Below, piece by piece: positions 5,790 to 9,282 of a DNA stretch of 9,282 nt. Source of the stretch: Anaerolineae bacterium. GTDB lineage: Bacteria > Chloroflexota > Anaerolineae > JAADDB01. The first letter of the stretch is position 1; the number at the start of each line of letters is the position of its first letter. The translations under genes were made by a program, and so were the position numbers. The notes beneath the pieces are model-generated. The model did no database searches, had not been told where the DNA came from, and worked only from the letters and a program-made list of their open reading frames with translations. The stretch covers positions 1 through 9,282 of the forward strand of contig WFQT01000212.1 of the NCBI GenBank assembly GCA_015486895.1, written 5' to 3'.

Positions 5790-6624
5790 CGTCCTGTGTG
5801 TCACCGGCGCCAGCGGTTTCTTAGGCCAGGCGGTGGCTTTGGCTGCTCGCGATGCGGGCTGGCAAGTCATCGGTACTTACTTTAGCCACCAGATTGACAT
5901 CCCCGGTGTTATCAGCCTCCCTTTGGATATCCGTGACCGCAACGCTACCCTGGCATTGGCCCGGCAATGGCAACCGGCAATTATCATCCATTGTGCGGCC
6001 AAACAGGGCAACGCCAGATTGATGGCTGGGAGCATCGTTAAAGGAAGTGCTAACGTCGCCGCAGCGGCAGCAGCCGTTCATGCCCGGTTGCTACATCTCT
6101 CCACCGATGTGATCTTTGATGGCAAAAAAGGGTGGTACCGGGAAGAAGACGTCGCTAAGCCGGTGCATGATTATGGCAAGGCCAAAGCTGCTGCCGAGAT
6201 AGCAGTGACCGGGGCGCATCCGGCCCCGATTATTGTTCGCACTTCCCTGATTACTGACCCGACAGTGCCAGATCGCCAAAGTGGCTGGGTGCTGGACAGC
6301 CTGCGTCGCTGCCAGCCTATTACCCTTTTCACCGATGAATATCGTTGTCCCATCCACCGGGATGATTTGGTCCGGACCTTGCTGGAGCTGGCTACCGGGG
6401 GATTTTCCGGCGTCTGGCACGTGGCCGGTGCCGAGCGGGTCAACCGCTACGAGATCGCCTTGGCTTTGGCACAATTTGCCGGCTTGGACGCGACAGGCAT
6501 CCTTCGGCCAGGCCTAAGCCAGGAAGGCAGCTCGCCACGTCCCCGTGATTGCTCGTTAGATTGCCACAAAGTACAGGCCATCCTCGATTTTCGCCTGCGC
6601 GGCTTTCACGATTTTCTCCTCTGA
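5782..6624 (+). CDS. SDR-family sugar-nucleotide reductase, RmlD-like
   Basis: This is a 280-residue NAD(P)-dependent extended short-chain reductase of the dTDP-4-dehydrorhamnose reductase (RmlD / RfbD) type. The nucleotide-binding motif TGASGFLG is at 8-15. LSTDVIFDG (106-114) carries the Ser/Thr of the catalytic set, and YGKAK (131-135) is the YxxxK pair. The late segment CPIHRDDLVRTLLELA fits the family's substrate domain. RmlD makes dTDP-L-rhamnose, but the rmlABC partners are absent here, so another substrate is possible and no symbol is assigned. GTG at 5782 is preferred because AAAGG (5772-5776) lies five bases upstream. GTG at 5776 is also in frame but overlaps that site. The gene overlaps the rnc stop by eight bases, a tight coupling with no obvious biochemical link. 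Confidence 0.85.
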   Translation: MPDVLCVTGASGFLGQAVALAARDAGWQVIGTYFSHQIDIPGVISLPLDIRDRNATLALARQWQPAIIIHCAAKQGNARLMAGSIVKGSANVAAAAAAVHARLLHLSTDVIFDGKKGWYREEDVAKPVHDYGKAKAAAEIAVTGAHPAPIIVRTSLITDPTVPDRQSGWVLDSLRRCQPITLFTDEYRCPIHRDDLVRTLLELATGGFSGVWHVAGAERVNRYEIALALAQFAGLDATGILRPGLSQEGSSPRPRDCSLDCHKVQAILDFRLRGFHDFLL

Positions 6625-6685
6625 AAATAGAACGCTGATTAACGCTGATACACGCTGATCTAAATTTTCATCCGCTGTGGTGTGC
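6624..6685 (+). repeat. Intergenic dyad repeat, copy E (three phased units)
   Basis: GAAAATAG is followed by AACGCTGAT (6631-6639), AACGCTGAT (6641-6649) and CACGCTGAT (6651-6659). The exact 10-bp period places the units on the same helix face. Then come an AT-rich spacer, ATCCGCTG and TGTGGTGTGC (6676-6685). The left end matches the left arm of copy D. The repeat begins at the stop codon of the reductase gene. Confidence 0.7.
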
Positions 6686-6729
6686 CTGTCTGCGTGCCCG
6701 CACAGGCAGGCCGCAGGCTCATGGCGACT
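6676..6729 (+). repeat. Shared segment, long form with inserted hairpin
   Basis: The blocks TGTGGTGTGC (6676-6685) and GCTCATGGCGACT (6717-6729) are identical to 4906-4915 and 4920-4932, but 31 bases rather than four separate them. The extra sequence forms a hairpin: 6685-6692 pairs with 6703-6710 over eight positions with one G-U pair. Confidence 0.6.
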
Positions 6730-6796
6730 CTCTCCGATCTGACAGAGCAGCCTACCTGCCTTTGACTGTGTCAATTCATCTGTCGGCTTCCTCTGG

Positions 6797-6826
6797 TTGC
6801 GGCCGGAAGCAGCACCATGTTATACT
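6797..6826 (+). promoter_or_regulatory. Extended -10 promoter of the radical SAM operon
   Basis: TATACT (6821-6826) is preceded by TGT, giving an extended -10 element. TTGCGG (6797-6802) lies 18 bp upstream as a fair -35 box. Transcription would start near 6833 and give a leader of about 87 nt. The -10 box is also the left arm of an inverted repeat, TATACT ... AGTATA (6838-6843). Confidence 0.6.
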
Positions 6827-6827
6827 G

Positions 6828-6902
6828 ACTATCAACAAGTATAGTGTCCCTATCTCTGATAGAGGGAAATATGCGGGTTCTAATCCCGCTCCGGGGAACC
6901 GG
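6828..6902 (+). promoter_or_regulatory. Structured 5' leader with four consecutive hairpins
   Basis: ACTAT/ATAGT (6828-6832 / 6841-6845) comes first; it starts slightly before the expected transcript start, so it may act as DNA. Next is CCCTATC pairing with GATAGAGGG (6848-6866), with a two-base bulge. Then GCGGG / CCCGC (6873-6877 / 6885-6889) pair around TTCTAAT. Last, CCGG / CCGG (6891-6894 / 6899-6902) pair around a GGAA tetraloop. The last hairpin ends two bases before the AGAAGGAG ribosome binding site (6905-6912). It could influence translation. No known riboswitch class was recognised. Confidence 0.45.
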
Positions 6903-6919
6903 GTAGAAGGAGTCGACAA

Positions 6920-9004
6920 GTGCATAGCAAAATGAGCACGCCGGAAACTATCTGGCGCGCCTTGGATAGTTTTCTCTTCAAAGTACGTCAGCCGGCACGC
7001 TACGTTGGCGGCGAATTCAACAGCGTCGAGAAAAACTGGGACGAAATACCCCACCGCCTGGCATTATTATTTCCGGACACCTATGAGATCGGCATGTCTA
7101 ACTTAGGGTTGATGATCCTCTACGACGTCGTCAACAAGCAACCCGATATGTTAGCGGAGCGGGCGTTTTTGCCATGGCTGGACATGGAAACGGAAATGCG
7201 CCGGCGGGGTATTCCCCTTTACGCATTAGAGAGTTTCCAACCATTAGCTAATTTTGACGTTATCGGCGTGACTTTGCCTTACGAACAGCTTTTTACTAAC
7301 GTGCTAACTGCCTTGGACCTGGCAGGATTACCATTGCGCTCCGCTCAACGGGATGTCAGTTGGCCGTTGGTCATTGCCGGCGGCAGCGCTGGATTAAATC
7401 CTGAGCCAATGCACGCTTTCTTTGACGCCTTTTTCATCGGCGAGGGGGAAGAGGGGATCTTAGACATCATGCGTGTCTATGAAGAATGGCGCCAGCAGTA
7501 TGGCATCCGCCCTCGGGTGGGCTGGCATCCCCACGATGTGAGGCTGTTTGCCGCCAAAGACGACTTGCTCCGGCGGCTGGCACGCGTTCCGGGCGTTTAT
7601 GTGCCGGCTTATTACGATGTGACTTATTTCCCGACAGGCCAGATTGAACGGATAGCCGTTAAGCCACGGTATGAAGATGTAGCGACAATGCCGGTGCTCA
7701 AGCGGATTATGCCGACTTTGCCACCACCGCCGACGCATTATATCGTGCCGAACATGAAAGCGGTCCACAACCGGCCTTCGGTAGAAATCCAGCGGGGTTG
7801 CACCCGGGGATGCCGTTTTTGTCAGGCGGGGATTATCTTCCGGCCGGTGCGGGAGCGCCCGCTGGATGAAGTTTTGTGCGCGGTGGACGAGATCGTGAAT
7901 AGTACCGGCTATGAGGAAGTTTCCTTCCTTTCCTTGAGCGCCTCCGACTACAGCCAGATCGGTGAGTTAACGCGTCAAGTGATGGATCGCTACGCTGACC
8001 GCAATGTCAGCATCGGCTTGCCTTCCCTGCGCATTGAGTCTTTCTCTATTGACTTGATGGAAACGTTAGCCAAAGGGAGGCGGCGTTCTGGTTTTACTTT
8101 TGCTCCGGAGGCGGCGACAGACCGCCTGCGGGATGTCATCAACAAACCGATTTCCACCGAAGCGTTGCTTTCTGTGGCCGAAGAAGTGTATCGCCGTGGT
8201 TGGACGACCATCAAGCTTTACTTCATGATTGGCCATCCAACGCAGTCTATGGAGGACGTAGAGGCTATAGCCGACCTGGCGCACCAGGTTTGGCATATTG
8301 GCCGGCGCCATCTGGGCCACAAAGCGAAAGTGCGGATCAGCGTGAGTACCCTGGTGCCAAAGCCACACACACCTTTTCAGTGGGTACCCGTCGCCGCTGA
8401 AGAGGAGATCCGTTCTCAGATCGAGTATCTGCGCCATCATCTGCGGGGAAGCGCTTTCCATTTGAATTGGAATGATCCTCGTGAGACGTTGATGGAGGCT
8501 TTTCTTAGCCGGGGGGATCGTCGTCTCTCCGACGTTATTCAGCGTGCCTGGGAGCTGGGGGCGCGCTTTGATGCTTGGCGGGATCAGTTTAACTATGCTG
8601 CCTGGCAACGTGCTTTTGCGGAAAATGGCTTGGATCCGGAATGGTATGCCCGCCGGGAGCGCGATTTAGCAGAGGTCTTGCCGTGGGATCACATCCATGT
8701 AGGGGTGGACAAATCTTTCTTGCAAGACCAATACCGGCTGGCGTTGGCCGGCGGGGTCGTGGATGATTGTCATGAGCATTGCTTTTCTTGCGGCATTCTG
8801 ACTCATTTTCGTGCCCTACGGCGCCAGGTGCCGGATGACGCTTGGGGTTGTCCTGCTCTTGGCCGGGGGAAAAAGCGACAACCGGTCAGTCCGGCGTCGG
8901 TGCCCATGTACTACAACCCAGAGATGTCCCCGGAGAAAGCGGTCGCGCCGCGCCGGCCCCAACGTCTAAGCCGATTGCAAGCCATCAACAAGGTGTTGTC
9001 ATGA
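6920..9004 (+). CDS. B12-binding-like radical SAM protein (TIGR03960 type)
   Basis: This 694-residue protein is a YgiQ-like radical SAM protein of the group usually paired with a DUF2344 partner; its reaction is unknown. The N-terminal cobalamin-binding-like domain (about 40-200) has DTYEIG (53-58) where a DxHxxG B12 motif would carry histidine, so base-off B12 binding through that His is not expected. The radical SAM core (about 285-500) has the [4Fe-4S] motif C294-x3-C298-x2-C301. A second cysteine set with the same spacing, C617, C621 and C624, lies near the C-terminus. GTG at 6920 is chosen because AGAAGGAG (6905-6912) lies seven bases upstream. The ATG at 6932 would be too far. The stop overlaps the next ATG (ATGA), so the two genes are translationally coupled. 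In other genomes this pair often lies near RNase G and ribosomal protein L21 genes, which suggests RNA or ribosome work. That is inference. Confidence 0.88.
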   Translation: MHSKMSTPETIWRALDSFLFKVRQPARYVGGEFNSVEKNWDEIPHRLALLFPDTYEIGMSNLGLMILYDVVNKQPDMLAERAFLPWLDMETEMRRRGIPLYALESFQPLANFDVIGVTLPYEQLFTNVLTALDLAGLPLRSAQRDVSWPLVIAGGSAGLNPEPMHAFFDAFFIGEGEEGILDIMRVYEEWRQQYGIRPRVGWHPHDVRLFAAKDDLLRRLARVPGVYVPAYYDVTYFPTGQIERIAVKPRYEDVATMPVLKRIMPTLPPPPTHYIVPNMKAVHNRPSVEIQRGCTRGCRFCQAGIIFRPVRERPLDEVLCAVDEIVNSTGYEEVSFLSLSASDYSQIGELTRQVMDRYADRNVSIGLPSLRIESFSIDLMETLAKGRRRSGFTFAPEAATDRLRDVINKPISTEALLSVAEEVYRRGWTTIKLYFMIGHPTQSMEDVEAIADLAHQVWHIGRRHLGHKAKVRISVSTLVPKPHTPFQWVPVAAEEEIRSQIEYLRHHLRGSAFHLNWNDPRETLMEAFLSRGDRRLSDVIQRAWELGARFDAWRDQFNYAAWQRAFAENGLDPEWYARRERDLAEVLPWDHIHVGVDKSFLQDQYRLALAGGVVDDCHEHCFSCGILTHFRALRRQVPDDAWGCPALGRGKKRQPVSPASVPMYYNPEMSPEKAVAPRRPQRLSRLQAINKVLS

Positions 9005-9282
9005 GCCGGCAACGATTGCGGATTACATTCCGTAGTGAAGGGCCTATTAAATATGTCGGTCATTTGGACTTGGCGCTGGTGTGGGAGCGGGCGTTGCGCC
9101 GGGCAAAGTTACCGTTGCTTTATTCTCAGGGTTTTCATTCTCAACCCAAAATGCAATTTGCTGCGGCGTTGCCGGTGGGTGTTAGCGGCCGTGAGGAATT
9201 GCTGGACGTGTGGCTAAGCCCGCCGCAGGCGCCGGAAAAAGTGGAGGAGCTGCTGCAACCAGCTTTGCCACGTGGATTGTAC
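9001..9282 (+). CDS. DUF2344 radical SAM-associated protein (TIGR03936 type), partial
   Basis: The first 94 codons are present and the frame runs open to the window edge. The translation begins MSRQRLRITFRSEGPIKYVG and continues with HLDLALVWERALRRAKLPLLYSQGFHSQPKMQF in separate blocks. It shows the family pattern of a K/R-Y-x-G-H-L-D opening, an ERALRRA helix and a YSQGF-P-K-FA-LP-GV stretch. The protein is known only as a partner of the preceding radical SAM protein, and in some genomes the two are fused. The ATG overlaps the upstream stop by four bases, and AAGGTG (8990-8995) serves as a ribosome binding site five bases before it. Function is unknown. Confidence 0.85.
   Translation, partial: MSRQRLRITFRSEGPIKYVGHLDLALVWERALRRAKLPLLYSQGFHSQPKMQFAAALPVGVSGREELLDVWLSPPQAPEKVEELLQPALPRGLY

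Noticed and set aside
6806..6897. Complete tRNA gene before the radical SAM gene
   Set aside because: A T-arm-like hairpin and a weak anticodon-arm look-alike exist, but the 5' acceptor strand is missing, the D-loop lacks GG and the anticodon stem has a mismatch.
6740..6919. Cobalamin riboswitch upstream of the B12-like radical SAM gene
   Set aside because: The expected leader is too short (about 87 nt from the predicted start) and no B12-box-like sequence is seen.

Overview
The window reads as an accessory-to-housekeeping stretch from a bacterium of moderate GC content, most likely a Chloroflexota (Anaerolineae-like) or similar environmental lineage. This is inferred from three things: the paired radical SAM / DUF2344 genes, the alkyl-DHAP-synthase-like gene beside glpD, and degenerate dyad repeats built from AACGCTGAT-type units in the gaps. 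No rRNA or complete tRNA is present to settle the taxonomy. All genes supported here lie on the + strand.

Region 1 (1-4531) is a lipid / glycerol-phosphate module. It holds a FadR-type GntR regulator (264-989), a flavoprotein of the alkyl-dihydroxyacetonephosphate synthase family (1103-2698), and an FAD-dependent glycerol-3-phosphate dehydrogenase, GlpD (2777-4531). GlpD makes DHAP, the AGPS family acts on acyl-DHAP, and FadR proteins sense long-chain acyl-CoA. The trio could therefore be an acyl-CoA-responsive ether-lipid or glycerolipid unit. That is inference. A FadR-operator-like dyad lies at 11-27, at the left edge.

Region 2 (4532-5069) is a 538-bp non-coding gap with adjacent hairpins, a TATAAT promoter candidate and a long imperfect inverted repeat (4794-4899) that begins where the transcript should start. 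It leads into RNase III (rnc, 5070-5789), which overlaps a short-chain reductase of the RmlD-like extended SDR type (5782-6624). Related composite repeats lie on both sides of this two-gene unit, and the downstream copy carries an extra hairpin segment.

Region 3 (6625-9282) has a repeat copy, an extended -10 promoter, and a leader of four consecutive hairpins, one a T-arm look-alike. These precede a B12-binding-like radical SAM protein (6920-9004). That gene overlaps by four bases the start of a DUF2344 radical SAM-associated protein (9001 to the window edge). The pair is a widespread conserved couple of unknown function.

No mobile-element ORF, CRISPR array, complete tRNA or rRNA was seen. 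The most promising points for new biology are the FadR-AGPS-GlpD module, the long hairpin in the RNase III leader, and the structured leader of the radical SAM operon. None of them is proven by sequence alone.
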